Source of the DNA: Drechmeria coniospora
Lineage: Eukaryota; Ascomycota; Sordariomycetes; Hypocreales; Ophiocordycipitaceae
Assembly (NCBI RefSeq): GCF_001625195.1
Contig: NC_054390.1
Coordinates: 8,963,222 to 9,027,221, forward strand
Direction of reading: 5' to 3'
Length of the DNA: 64,000 bases
Positions 12,198-24,502 of this stretch are shown piece after piece (the first letter of the stretch is position 1; each line of letters starts with the position of its first letter). Made by a program: the position numbers and the translations under genes. Under the pieces are notes generated by a model that worked only from the letters and a program-made list of their open reading frames with translations, searched no databases and was not told the DNA's origin.

Positions 12198-13495
12198 TCA
12201 GTCGCGGATCGTCGAGGTCACTTCTATCGAGGTCTGAATGCTGATGCCCTCCCTCGGAGGCTTGTAGTGAATATCGCCCTGCGCTACCGAGGTGGTCCAG
12301 ACGACGATGCCTTTTCCAGCCGAGGATGCTGAGCCTTCCTCTTTGCTGTCGTTTCTCATCAGTTCGTCATCTCGGGCGTCGCGGGCCGTGAGCTCCAGCC
12401 AGCGAGACTTGGACTCGACTGCCACGCGGGAGCGAGCATTTCTGCCCATGGACTGGTGCGATCGAGACGACTTTGGCGTCAGTTTCCTGAAAAGGGGTCG
12501 TAGTGTGGGCACCGAGGCGGCGATGATGCCGACGCTGGGTTCAATCATCGACCAGAGAGCCGTTCTCCTGCACGGGGAGGCAGTTGTGAGCAGACTGACT
12601 ATCCGGGCGCCATGGAGCGTCGACATACATGGTAACGTGAAAGTAGTGGGAAGTGAGAAATTCCGTCGATCGCAGCATGGTCAGCCGCACGATGAGAGTG
12701 ATTCCGGCGCTGCGAACGGATCGTTGGCACACAGGCCGGCCCTGCCCTCCCATATTCCCAAGCGGGGAGGCGTCTCTACTCACATGAGGCTCATGCCCAG
12801 CAGCACGATGACGGTGATCTTGGAGCGCAGGTCCATCCTCACGTTCCAGAGCATGACGATGGGCAGCAGACCAACGACCCAGGCCGAGAGGGCAGATATG
12901 GATCCGTGAATGAGGGCAACGGATATGAGGACACCCTGGCTCAGGCAGTGGCCTTCCGCGCCGTGCTCGATCTGGTTCCAGAAATACGACGGCGGCACGC
13001 ACTGGAAGACCAGAGTCAGGAAGTAGGCAACCGAGGCCAGCGAGACGGTGACGAGGAGGGCGTGGATGGTGTATCGGTGCACTCTCCTCGTCACGATCCT
13101 CAGCAGAAAGAGGCAGACGGAGAGGCGGATGGCGAGCGTCATGGGCGGGTAGAAGACTTCGCAGAGGAATATGCCCTTGAGGGATGCCTTGAGCTTCTCG
13201 GCGGAAAAGGTCCCGTGCTCCTGGCCCATGGCCCCGGCGGCCGCCCCTCGCATCGTGATGGAGCTGGAGCCGACGTAGAGCAGCTGCGTCTCGGATTAGG
13301 ATTCGTTCTTGCTGCCGCGCGCCATGAGACGGATGAAGGGTGTCGTACGGTGGCAAAGACGATGATCCAGTCGTCGGCGGAAAAATCTCGCCCCATAACG
13401 GCACGGACATATATCCTCAAGCCAGTGAAGATGAGGCACGGGAGCAGGAGGGAAAGCTGAACCCAGAAGAGTCGCATGCCATCCTGGTCCGCCAT
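12198..13495 (-). CDS. PTH11-like / fungal rhodopsin-domain seven-helix membrane protein
   Basis: Four exons (13495-13349, 13283-12784, 12709-12629, 12567-12198) encode 365 residues. Introns of 65, 74 and 61 bp have GTACGA, GTGAGT and GTATGT donors. The N-terminal helix (FWVQLSLLLPCLIFTGLRIYV) is followed by DDWIIVFAT, a hallmark of the fungal rhodopsin-like domain. Further helices include FYPPMTLAIRLSVCLFLLR, HALLVTVSLASVAYFLTLVF and SLIAGITLIVRLTM, and an LWSMIEPSVGIIAAS segment. A polar cytoplasmic tail of about 95 residues ends the protein. Such proteins lie in the plasma membrane; some are putative G-protein-coupled receptors for surface or host cues. Ligand and coupling are unknown. No CFEM domain precedes the helices, so this is the non-CFEM type. 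Confidence 0.88.
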
Positions 13496-14237
13496 TTGAA
13501 TCGACTTGACGCTGTTTGACGGAAAGCCGCGGGCAAGGGGGAATCAAAGAGTGTGAGGGAAGTGAGGGGACCAGGGCATGCCGAGCTGTAGAGGGCCAAA
13601 ACTGGTGGAAGGAAGGGACGCCGATTCACCGTTCTCCATTCACTGCCCACCACAGACTCGGGGCCTTGTGAGCACGCACCGATGCCCAGGATGGCCCCGC
13701 AGCTTTGCTTCTCGGACGAAATCGGCCACCGATTCTGTCTTGTCTCCTACTCCTTGTCCCTTTCCACCGACAACTATAATTCATCGGAGTCGCAGGGAGA
13801 GGTGCCACTCGATCCTAGGCGAGTGGCGCGAGCGGCCAATACGCGTTACCGCTGGGGCTGCCATCTGGTTTGCCGAGCGAGATTGAAATGGAAGCCTGTC
13901 CATGGCCGTGCATTCGCTTCCAGAATGATTCAGAGCAGCTCGCTGAAGTCGACCAAGGCTGGGCCCAACTTCATTGACCGGCCGAGAATCGGAGGTGTCT
14001 GAATGATGGGGACCAGAAACTGGAGAATGGCGACGCCGGGCTCTGCATCGTCAATGCCGCCCAGATCGATGTCGGCCCCTCCTTGGGGATGGCCGTTTTG
14101 CAGGGGCAAGACGCGGTTGGGTACGACCGCAAGGTGCCGTAAAGGGTTTGCACCGACGCCTACGCTGGAGCAGCCCTTGATACATCGACGACGTTCGTTC
14201 TCGAGCTGCCGGTGTCGTACGTATATGTCAAAGTCTA
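13496..14237. other. Intergenic region with an unplaced open frame
   Basis: It holds the 5' flank of the PTH11-like gene and the 3' flank of the DUF4291 gene. On the minus strand, 14130-13930 is open and ends in a plausible hydrophobic/acidic protein tail (GVAILQFLVPIIQTPPILG, then LVDFSELL and a stop). I could not link it to a start by any clear splice, so it is not called as a gene. Confidence 0.4.
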
Positions 14238-14918
14238 CTATCTGTCCCGTGTAGCATCCATCTCGAGAATCAATGCAATCTCGTCGGAGACGGGAAATGG
14301 TCTCTCCCTTGGCACCAATCCCAGCTGAATGAGCTCGTCGGTTGTGATGTCGGGCCTTTCGTCGATCGTCTTCTTCAACTCTCGTGCCTGGTCCGTAACG
14401 TCCTCGATGGAGACGATGCATTCATCGGCCCAGTGGCCGCTCAGGCTTCCGGGAATTCCAATCTGGATGGACCGGTAGGGAAGCACATCTAGCTTGACCG
14501 TACGTTCTGGATCCCACTGAACCCTGACGACGGCAGCCTTGTCTCTGGCGCCATCGACCTGCTTGGCGATGCAATGATTTGCCAAGATGCTCCGGCGCAG
14601 GAGGCCGAAAAACTCGTCATGCTTCATTCGGAGTGCGAGGATGCGCGACTGGCCGGCGTCTTTGAAGGAGTAGCCGGCGCGGTACATCATCCAAGCCCAG
14701 CTGGGTTTGATCCACGTCATGCGGCCGGGACGAAAGTGGGGAGAGGCGTTGAGCTTCTGCTGCTCGACGGCCGCGTCGGCGATGGAGTGGTTGTAGGCCT
14801 GGTAGACGGTGATGGTATCGTCGTCGTACAGGGCACGAATCTGCCGATGGGGAGTTTCGTCCTCGCCGCTGAGCGAAACACCCACCGACCCGGCTGGGAC
14901 TGATGCTGGATTGGCCAT
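14238..14918 (-). CDS. DUF4291 domain protein
   Basis: One exon encodes 226 residues from the ATG at 14918 (MANPASVPAGSVG). The frame stays open upstream, but only this ATG gives the usual family length. Family landmarks run in order: HRQIRALYDDDTITVYQAYN near residue 25, FRPGRMTWIKPSWAWMMYRA near 65-85, and YRSIQIGIPGSLSGHWADE near 155. The rest is helical. DUF4291 proteins of about 200-230 residues occur in bacteria and fungi and have no established reaction. The gene has no intron, unlike most neighbours. Its divergent partner across 1.5 kb is VPS9. Family assignment is strong; function unknown. Confidence 0.88.
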   Translation of the reverse strand: MANPASVPAGSVGVSLSGEDETPHRQIRALYDDDTITVYQAYNHSIADAAVEQQKLNASPHFRPGRMTWIKPSWAWMMYRAGYSFKDAGQSRILALRMKHDEFFGLLRRSILANHCIAKQVDGARDKAAVVRVQWDPERTVKLDVLPYRSIQIGIPGSLSGHWADECIVSIEDVTDQARELKKTIDERPDITTDELIQLGLVPRERPFPVSDEIALILEMDATRDR

Positions 14919-16391
14919 GTACGCACGCAGGCATTTGCCCTCGTGCTGTCTCCTTGGCCACACCACTGGATGCGGAGGCGTGCTGGAAGGAAGTTGCAAT
15001 CCGAGGTTGGGGAGGTTGTATTGTTCGGTACGTGGTACTGTGCCTCGTTGTTCGTATCACGGCTTCCTCGACATACAGTATTATTGCTGTACCGCTTTAG
15101 GTAGCATGCTAATACTACTTAATTAATGCTGTATTACTACGTACATGTACTTGTAAGTAATTACTGGCGTTAATACCCAGAATGCCCAGACGAACGGATT
15201 TTTAAGTACTCTGTACTCTGTACCACTGAAGCACAAGTAACAACTATTACAAGTTTGCCTGGAGCCGCTCAACGGAAACGTTCTTGGCATCAGTGCCGAG
15301 GTTCTTTAGGTGCCGTGAGCACTACAGGTAAGTACTAGGTACCTAGTATACAAGTGCTACCTAGTAGTAGGTACCTACCTAGTAGTAAGTACTACGGACG
15401 ATTACATGCATCAGTACTAACGGAGTACTGTACAGCAAAGAATATTCACAATATGCTTACAAGTTCTCCGTACTCTGTACACGTCCTACAGTACTCCGTA
15501 CGCGCAGTAGGTGTACTTGCATGCATGTAAGTACATGTAAGTACTAGGTACTTACTTGCATCTATGGCGGGGCGTGCTGTACTGCACACCAACTAACTGT
15601 ACGGAGTACTTGTAAAGTAGAGCCATCCAACGCGCAGGCATACTGTGCATTACAGTAATAGTATGTAAGTAAGTGCAGCCAGGCCTCCTTGGTACCCAAG
15701 TAATTACTTGTATTGCACCCGCGGAACCAGACGCCCAAGTGCAGGGTTGCAGCCACTAAGCCGCTTTGTTTCGTCAGACTTCGAGACACGAACCGCCGGC
15801 CTGTTCTCGAAATTTCCGGGCGCCATTACCTGCTATCAGGCGTTGGGCTTGAAGTGCCTCGTACTGGGTACTAAGCAGGCAGCAGGAACCGTTGTGTGTT
15901 GGCGGGGTACCGTTCTCAGCAATGGTTACGAGTCTAATTAATACCCCGTAATTATTGCCTTGGTAACATTGGCTATTAAAGGTGTGTATTGGTTGGTGGA
16001 TACATGATAGAGCAGGTTCCTACTAACCAACTCGTACAGTAATATTCGTGCGCCTTGTTTGTGCCATGTACCTCTCGTCTGCCACCTCCACGGTACAATG
16101 CCACTGGCAGAGCGGCAGAAGACCCTCCAGTTTCACCTTCTGACCCCAACTTCAGCCTCAACCACGAGGCACACGTGAGACACTGCCATCTTCGACGGCG
16201 AGGCCTCGCATCTGGCCTGTCTCATCACCTTAACATCGCATCGTCTCCGTCCTACACCCCCCCCCCCCCCCTCCGCCTCCTCGTCAGGCTTCGCCTCCTC
16301 CAGCACCACCTCTCCCGTCTGCACACCAGCATCTCGACCCAGCATCTCGGCTCGCGTGCACGACCTGGAACAACCAGCACAGCCGACGTGT
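14919..16391. other. Divergent intergenic region, dense GTAC-palindrome fabric
   Basis: From about 15100 to 15720 nearly every 10 bases contain GTAC, CTAGGTAC or AAGTAC words. TACGGAGTACT occurs at 15600-15610, ACTCCGTACG near 15493, and variants near 15206 and 15466. A run of 15 C lies at 16257-16271, about 120 bases upstream of the VPS9 ATG. No gene is supported. Confidence 0.6.
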
Positions 16392-19107
16392 ATGTCTCCG
16401 CTCGAGCAGCCGACGGGCCGCGAGGTTTCCACAAACCCGCCGTCGACGCCATCGCAGGCACACGTCTCCGATCTGGCCGTCGCTGAAAGGACCGGCTCGG
16501 TCGTTGCCACCGACGCCCCGGCCTCCCACTCTCCAGCATCCAAGGATGAGACGGAACCACAAATAACGACGGACAAGGCACCGGCCGCTGACACCTCCCA
16601 CGATGCAACCGCACGCACGAATCCTCCCTCTACGCCGCCCCAGGTCAAGAGCCTGCAGGCCAACGATGCCGAGGACGCCTTGGCCTCCTCAGTGGCCACC
16701 ATCAAACCCGCACACGGACAGCCTTCCTCCGCCGACACCTCCGCCCAGCTTCTCTCTGCCGCGCCCCCCAGATATGTCGACCCCACGCCACCGACCCCAA
16801 TGACCTCCCAGCCATCCTCGCGAAGCCCTTCCAACGCCAGGTCTCCCATCTCGGACGACGACAACGACCGATCCCCCTCAAGGTCGGATGATGACAAGAG
16901 ATACACGAGCGAGGACGATCAGGATGGCGGCTCGAGGTCCGAGATCCAGAGCATCATGGATCAGTTCAGCGAGGCTGGCGGCGGCCCCGACGAGGACGAA
17001 GTCATGAGTCCGAGGCTGGAGATCACCTCCCCCATGCTCGGTGGCGCCTTGCAGCACCCGCCTCGAAAGTCAAGCCTCGAGCCCGTCACGCCATCCCTTC
17101 CTGCCGATTTCAATCCCTTGCACATTTCCACGGCCGTCTCCTCGAGTGCCAGATCCATGAACCACGCGGACGACGATTCCGGACCACCCGTGCCTCCCAA
17201 AGACGACCCTCGCGAGAGGCCTCTGCGATCGGACGAGGAACGCAAATCTTCCGTCGTCGTCTCTCCCACGTCCCCTACGATGCCCTTGACTTTGCACCGC
17301 CCCCCACCTCCCGAGCCGGAGCCGGAGCCGTCGCTGCCATTCGACTTTCATCGATTCCTAGAGCAGCTGCGCAACAAAAAGGCCGACCCCGTGGCAAGAT
17401 ATCTTAAGTCGTTCTTGTCCGAGTTTGCCAAAAAGCAGTGGATGGTTCATGAGCAGGTCAAGATTATCGGCGACTTCCTGGCCTTTATCGCCAACAAGAT
17501 GATGCAGTCCGAAGTTTGGATGGACGTGTCCGATGCCGAGTTTGACAATGCCCGCGAAGGGATGGAGAAGCTGGTCATGAACAGGCTGTACGCTCAAACC
17601 TTTTCTCCCGCCATATCTCCGCCTATGCCCATACCGGATGCGAAGCCGAAAAAGAGAGGCGGACCTGTGCCGATGGGACCTGGCCGTCGAGGACAGCACC
17701 AGGAGGACGTCGAGCGGGACGACATCCTGACGCAGAAGATCAACATTTACGGATGGGTGAAGGAAGAGCATCTTGATATCCCTCCCGTCGGCGAGAGCGG
17801 CCGTCGCTTCCTGAAACTGGCACAGCAAGGTGGGTGCAGCAATGGGTGCGAAGTAGGAATGTTCGGCTAATCCAACGTCAAGAGCTTCTCAAGATCAGGT
17901 CCTACCGAGCGCCTCGGGACAAAATAATATGCGTCCTCAACTGCTCCAAGGTCATTTTCGGTACGCCTACCTCGTTGGCTCTAGAACGCATACACATTGG
18001 CTTCGGGAGCAACTGCCGCTGATCCTCGTCTTCTTCTAGGCTTGCTCAAGCACAACAAATCGGATTCATCCGCTGACTCGTTTATGCCCCTGCTTATCCA
18101 CGTGGTGCTGCAATCAAACCCAGAGCATTTGGTGTCGAATGTCCAGTACATTCTACGCTTCCGGAATCAGGATAAACTTGGCGGCGAAGCTGGATACTAC
18201 CTCTCTTCACTGGTACGTCAAGATTCACACCGCCTTACGTAGCTCGGTACATTAACATCTCGCGTAGATGGGAGCGATTCAGTTCATTGAAAGCATGGAT
18301 CGTTCCTCACTTACCATCTCGGATGACGAGTTCGAAAAGAACGTCGAAGCTGCCGTCTCTGCGATTGCTGAGAAGCAGCAGTTCAAGTCCCCTGTCATAT
18401 CGCAGCAGGCCACGATGAATGAGAAGGTTGCCGTGCGTCCTAGAGAGCCCGCTGGACGGTCATCGATGGATGGAGCAGAGCCCTCAACCCCTCGGTACTC
18501 AATATCATCAAATGAGGGCGATTCGCGAGAAGATGGTGCCGCCATCACCGGCCTGCTGAGGACGTTCCAGAAGCCACTCTCCACCATTGGTCGCATTTTC
18601 TCCGAAGAGACCGGTTCAACTTCTTTTGGTCCAGGAAACCCATCACACCCAATGGCGTCGTCCGACCAGTACCCCCCACGCCACGGCCGAGAAGCTCGAC
18701 ACGATCAACAACACGATCAACGACACGAGCATCGACACAACCACAGGCCTGACCACGGCTCCAGGAGGCAGTCTGTTCGCCACACCTTGTCTGCCGAAGA
18801 GGCTGCTGCCAGACAGGCCAGCGCGGAGGCAGCCGAGGCTCATAGATTGCAGAATGCCGAGCACGCTAATGTCGTTGAGACACTGTCCGGCATGTTCCCG
18901 GACCTCGACAGGGATATTATTAGCGATGTGGTGTACGAGAAGGAAGGAAGGTACGTTGTCCATCGGAATGCGTTATTTTTTCCGTCTCCAGCCTCTGCAA
19001 CTCTCTTCCCATGCCTGCAAACATGGTCCCTTTTTCCTGAGCCTGAGCTGACTCTTGGGCGTAGAGTTGGGTTGGCGGTAGATGCATGTCTTGCACTGTC
19101 CACATAA
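16392..19107 (+). CDS. VPS9: VPS9, Rab5-family guanine-nucleotide exchange factor with C-terminal CUE domain
   Basis: Five exons (16392-17829, 17883-17960, 18040-18212, 18268-18950, 19065-19107) encode 804 residues. All introns carry good signals (GTGGGT, GTACGC, GTACGT, GTACGT). The ATG at 16392 (MSPLEQPTG) is the first in frame. About 300 residues are Ser/Pro/Thr-rich and disordered. A helical bundle starts at FDFHRFLEQLRNKKADP, then the VPS9 domain (YRAPRDKIICVLNCSKVIFG, SADSFMPLLIHVVLQSNPEH, LGGEAGYYLSSLMGAIQFIE). The C-terminal CUE domain (ETLSGMFPDLDRDI...VGLAVDACLALS) has the MFP motif; its last 14 residues are on a 43-base final exon. By family it activates the Rab5/Vps21 GTPase for endosome and vacuole traffic and binds ubiquitin. 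A His/Asp/Arg-rich patch (RHDQQHDQRHEHRHNH) precedes the CUE domain. Confidence 0.95.
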
Positions 19108-19623
19108 TGCATGGGTTGCCATACACTGAACGCACTATTTCATCTGTTTTCAGGCCTTGCAGCCGATCCATTGTAGATAGCAAGCCAATGCATACTTTCA
19201 GACTGCCATGTGCTTCTGCAAAACCACCATGATTTCTCAAGTAGCCATGCTCGCCCCTGAAAAATAACACTGTTCGCTGCGTTGATCCTCCCCAACAAAG
19301 CGAAACAGAGTGGATTAATTGACAGATACAACAACAACCTCAAAAGTTACAACTAGGCTGCTTCCCAGCCATCCACCCTAACTCCAAAAGTCGTTGTAAA
19401 TGTGACCGAGTGCCACAATTGCCAGAGCTCCATTCATTATCTACGGTTGTGACGGTTGCCCTAGTAAAAGAAATGCTATGCAATGGCAGACATATTAGTC
19501 TCGAAAGGATAAAAAAAATGGAAAACTGGGTATGATGCTAAACAACAAATAATGGGTTTCTGGTTGGCTTGTATGCTTTTCCCCTCTCACATGTCCTTGA
19601 TGCCTCCTTCCTTCGGGATGCCA
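19108..19623. other. Convergent intergenic region, nothing recognised
   Basis: The 516 bp between the VPS9 and FLC-like stops are AT-richer than the flanks. No gene, repeat or TACTCCGTAC motif is seen. Confidence 0.6.
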
Positions 19624-21962
19624 TCAGTTATTGTATCGGTGGTACCCAGATCTGTTGCCTTGGTCACTGCTGAATCCCCTCCCATACGTTCCCCTATAGT
19701 CCCTCTCCACAGTCGGTAGCAACGGCTGCGGCCCCCCCATTCCTATTGGCGCCGCGTTTTCCACCAGATTATGAGTCTCTTGCAATCTCGTCGGCGTCAG
19801 TGGTCGATACAAGGGTCCTCCTGACGGCGCAGGGGGAGGTTGCATCGCCTCTCCCATCGAGTAGTATCGCTCGGGAGAGTTTGAAAAGCCTGGTGACAAA
19901 TCCTTCAACCCGCTCGACGTGGAGGACATGGATCCCTTCGTGCTTCGTCCCGGGCCAAGGAGCAGCGAATTTCTCGCGTCGAGTGGTGTGAGATTGTCCA
20001 TGTCGCGTTGAAGTGCCTCTGTGTGATTGATTAGCGAGGAAAGCATGAGGAGTTGGAGACGGATAGACGAGACTTACCCATCTCCTTTCTGCGCTTGCGG
20101 TGTGGGTTGGCCTTGCAGCAAACGTTTATGGCATTCCAAGCAATCAATATCGCAAGGATACCAGTCAGTGCCGACTGAACGGCTATCAAAGCGACGCCGG
20201 CAACGGTCTGAGTCGATTGCTTAACACCGAATCGCTCGACGAAAACCAAGATGCAGGCAATGGAGAGAACGCGGACAACGGCGATGACTATGTTGATTAT
20301 GTTGCCAGACTTGCGCTCAAACGGGCGGCTCCAGAGCAGAAGGATAAGCATTATGGCCTCAATCGCGAGCTGGGCAATGGCTTGCGTCATGCCATGGCCG
20401 TCTCCGGCTGCGAGAACGCAGCCTTTGGCGAACATGTACGCAATGATGGGCACGAACATCCACCAGTAATCTTTCTTGTACGAGTCGTAGAAGAGGGAGT
20501 ACTTGACCCAGATCTTCTTATCTTCGTACAAAGCACTGGTGTCACCGTCTTGATTCTTCAGCTTCCTTGCCATGCTCCAAATCTTCCATGAGAAAAAGGC
20601 GAGAATTGAGGTGAAAATGGCAAGTGTGACGGCCGCTAGGATCTTGGATGCCCACGAATCGCCATGGGTGAATTGGAAGATGCAGTAGAGCACCCAGATG
20701 CCGTAGAGGATCAGGATGAGAGATGTTATGGTGCGGGCAATGGACCCCCAGTAGTGCTTGCGGAAGCCAGCGAGTGACTGGGGAAAGGTGCCGAAGAGAG
20801 CCCAGAATTCCAAAATAAGCTTTAGAAGCAAAATTCCGAGGGCAATGGCTGCGATGACAATGGCGACAATGAGCAGAGCAGTCATGAATATGTTGGACTT
20901 GGGCACGGCGAGCTGCTCTGCGTAAGCCTGGATGCCTTTGACGGTGTGCTGAAAACCAGTAGAGTTTTGGGCCGAGCCCGAGCTGTTCGTAGAGCTGCCG
21001 ACGGAGGTTTCGATTGCACGAGTCGCCAAGGCGAGAGGGTTGGTCAAGTCACGCCTCGCCCTCGAAAGACCCTGGTTAGGACTGGCGGTGGAACCGTCGG
21101 CAAAGACCAACGTTGCGTTTTTGAGATATTGGACGTTGTTGTAGGTTAGGTTGCCGCCAGTGCTGGCTCGAAAGCTGTCGATGGCGGATTGGAGGCCAAC
21201 CCATGGGACAATACCCGTGGAGAAGGCGAAGTTCTTGGTGAAACTGCGGTATATAGGTGGGTAGTTGACAGACAGCATGCCATTCATTGCCATGCCCTGG
21301 AACCAGCCAAGAACTTCGGTGAAGGAGGGAGAGATGGTGCCGACTCCCCCACCCGACGCTGCACCACCAGACAACGCCGCACCGACTGCAGAGGCTCCAG
21401 TCAAGACTAGGGCTGCACCGGCAACGCCAACTGCGATGTACTGGACCGCCGGCACGTTCGCTGTCTTTCCGTTGGAGACCTGAGACTGGAGGCAGACGAC
21501 CTTCTTTCCATCCTCGAGACTGTTCAGCTGCAGCGTCGCCTGGGCAGCAATGTCGGGAACCTGGAAGGCAATGGCGGGGACCATGTCGGCAAACTGAGAG
21601 GGGATTTGCTGACTTCCCCTGGCGGCAAAGCTTCCGGTGGGAACGGGACATAGACGCTGGACAAAATTGGCCTTGTCGCAGGGGTTGAAAGACTTTGTGT
21701 AGACCTGGTTTCCGTACGCATTTACGGTGAGAACGGCGGTGACATTCTGTTCCTTGCTGCTGAAGCCGGCGACGTCAAAGCTCACCGTCTTGTTGTTGTT
21801 GTCGTAGCTGATGTCAAGCTTTTCGACCTTGACGCTGGCATCAGTGCCGCAATCACTGAAGCCGTCCGTCTTGAGGATCTGGGAGGCCCATGTTCTCGTC
21901 GCCAGAAATGCGAGAACCACGGCGGCTATCCGGATGGTCGGCGCCGAATCAGAGCGAGCCAT
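19624..21962 (-). CDS. Flavin carrier (FLC) / TRP-like multi-pass membrane protein
   Basis: Exons 21962-20078 and 20018-19624 encode 759 residues; the 59-bp intron has GTAAGT and ACAG. The ATG at 21962 starts a signal peptide (MARSDSAPTIRIAAVVLAFL). An ML-like lipid-binding domain with paired cysteines follows (DGFSDCGTDASVKVEKLDIS ... FNPCDKANFVQRLCPVPTGS). The TRP-like domain then has about nine helices, including MTALLIVAIVIAAIALGILL and IVIAVVRVLSIACILVF, and a KKIWVKYSLFYDSYKKDYWW loop. The tail of about 130 residues is Pro/Ser-rich and cytosolic. Yeast Flc1-3 act in FAD import into the ER, cell-wall integrity and calcium homeostasis; which of these applies here is inference. Domain order and length fit the family. 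Confidence 0.88.
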
Positions 21963-24299
21963 GGCCCTGAGTCGTGTAGTTGGTGGCAATCCTGAGAGAG
22001 AGGGGACAACACAGCTAGGAGTCTCCGGGGCTCGAGTTGTTATGTTGATCCGGCGTTGTCGAGATTGAGTAACTAGGTACCCAATCTCCGGCCCTCATGA
22101 ATGCGATGGCCAGATTGGAAGAAGAGGAATATGACGAGAGAACGGGTAACGGGGATGATGGTGCGTAGAGGCTGCGAGTGGTGATCGGATAAAGCCGCGG
22201 CGAACTCGTGATGGCCAATGAAACGGAAGGCAATGAGCTGTGTTGGTAGAAGAAATGGCCGAGGATCAACCTGGAACAGAATGAGATGAAAGAGAGAAGT
22301 GAGAGAAGAGAGTTCACGATAAAGAAGTCGAGACAAAAGGAGAACTTGAACCCAGGTTGGCCGCTCTCGTGAGCAGCGATGAAGCTGCTCGTCTGGTATG
22401 ATAGAGGCAGAGCACGACTGGCAGCGGTTCCAAGGCCGTCGGGGAAGCTGGATTGGGGCGATGCGGGTGGTGGCTTTCCGAAGGCTCCTCGAGGGGTTGC
22501 AAGTATGAAACAAACTGCGAATCGGTGACGGTTCTTTTGTCTGAAAGTCGGCGACGGGTGGTGGAAGGGACAAGAACACAGCTGGTGATAAAGCGACTAC
22601 GCTTCACTCTCTGACGGAACGAAATGAATTTGACCAAAATGGAAAAAAATGCGAGCAGAACGAGACGGGTTGGAAAATAGCAAACGAAAAAGTGAATGAG
22701 GAGCAAGCAAAAGAATGAGAAGCGCCGGGATGGAGTCTGCTGTGTCATGGCCGACCGCCTCCAAGGCCTCCCGCCCACCACCGCTGTGTTCGCTTTTCGA
22801 TCCCACATCCCTCGTTGCGAGAACGACGAAATGCCACGATGAGAATGGAGATGCCCCAGCCAGCTGCGGCAGAGACATGGACTAACCTTGAAAGGCACTG
22901 ACATGGAAAACTCAAGATACGAGTACGGATACATGACCGGCGTACTCCGTACTCGCCCTCGGCCGTGCAGTCTGCACGGAGTACTCTTCAACACTAGGAG
23001 CAGCAGGGCATGTACAGGTACGGGCTCGATGGCACAGGTCGCTGTGCTTGACGCACTATCGCTCAGCAACGCCGAGTACATGTACTCCGTACTCGTGCTG
23101 TACCGGTCAGGTGTACTTGTGCAGACGCAAGCAAGTGCTAGACCTGGTCGTAGGGGCAGGTACGAACCAGCGCTGCGATGCAATGTGCTGGGGGGGGGAA
23201 GGAGCACCGCCTCGCCGATGATGCTTGCTCATGCCCAATACCGTTCGCAAGGCAGGCACGGCCGCCCTCCCGCAGGGGTCCCGGTCGGCATCCGGATCCA
23301 TCGACTTGCTGAAACGGAGCCAACAGGGTCTCACCTTCCTGCGGCTCTGCGGCTCCAGCATCGAATCCGATGGAGGGAAGGTCCTTCATTGGCCCATGGA
23401 CCGCCCCACCCTGCAACCCTCGGTCGCGCCTGAAACGAGCAAAACGTCCCCTGAGACCAGCTGCCGCCGCTGTTGGCCTTTCGGTAGGTGGGCAGGAAGG
23501 ACCGGCACAGGCAGGCAGGAACCGGCAGGAGGGGTGAGTGAGTAGGAGGAGGGCACAACACCAGCCTGATGCATTCCATCATATCAATTCCTTCGCCTCT
23601 CCTCCGTCAGACGCCAAGCCCTTCTTCGTACGCCTTTGCCTTGGCCTCTGCCTTGCTCTTCTGGGTGCTGGACAAGCCTACATGAATCTCTCGGCGCACT
23701 TTTTGCATTTTACCATTGTCGGACGCGGCTTTCACCCTTTTCTTTTTCGCAGCTTGCGTCGCTGCCCCAACTGCTATTCCCGCGGTTGAACTAGGTACTA
23801 GCTGTACACTAGACTCCAGTATTCCAACGTGTATTGGGAGTACATGTGCCTATAAACAACGTCCAACAATCTCTTTCCTGAGCTCCCGTCATTTTTCATG
23901 CTCGTGCAGTGTCTGCCCTTCTGACGCTAGAATAGTCCCAAGCCAACTCGGGCCCCCTTGCCCTCAGCACCGCGCGGCCTCAGGTGAGGCGCTGCCGTTC
24001 AAGTCACGAGCGTCCATGGTCCGTGTTCCGCCACCCCCTCCGAGACCGCTTGGCATCTTGAATCTGCTCTCGCCGATGCTCATGAGCGGTACCAGTCCGT
24101 CATGAAAGGCCGTTATCGACTACGTTGGCCTCCGTTCGCAAGTCGGCACTCACTGTTTCTTCTTGCTGAGCGTGTACGGCAAATTCAAGGGGCCGGTTGC
24201 TCTCTTGTTGGACTTTTACTGGCAGCACCCTCTCTCGTCCAGCATCGACATCCGTGGAGGACCAAGATGCCTTCAAGCCATTCTTTAGTGCACGTATGA

Positions 24300-24350
24300 T
24301 CGCTACACGTACAATCGCTACACGTACAATCGCTACACGTACAATCGCTA
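24300..24350. repeat. 15-bp tandem repeat, about 3.3 copies
   Basis: The unit TCGCTACACGTACAA is repeated head to tail with no mismatch in the core copies. Confidence 0.9.
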
Positions 24351-24502
24351 ATTCATTCCCTGTTATTCTCGTCCTCGTTCTTGATCCCGTCCTCGTTCAT
24401 GTGGTTAAGCATTTCATACTGCTCGTGCAGGTGCAAATGTCATCCGCCAAGGGGTTGGCCCCGCTCTCGACAGCCGCTTCATCTCGCTCATTGCGAGCAA
24501 GT

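Noticed and set aside
22314..23207. 297-codon minus-strand frame upstream of the FLC-like gene
   Set aside because: No domain or signal, spans TACTCCGTAC motifs, and looks like leader and promoter DNA.
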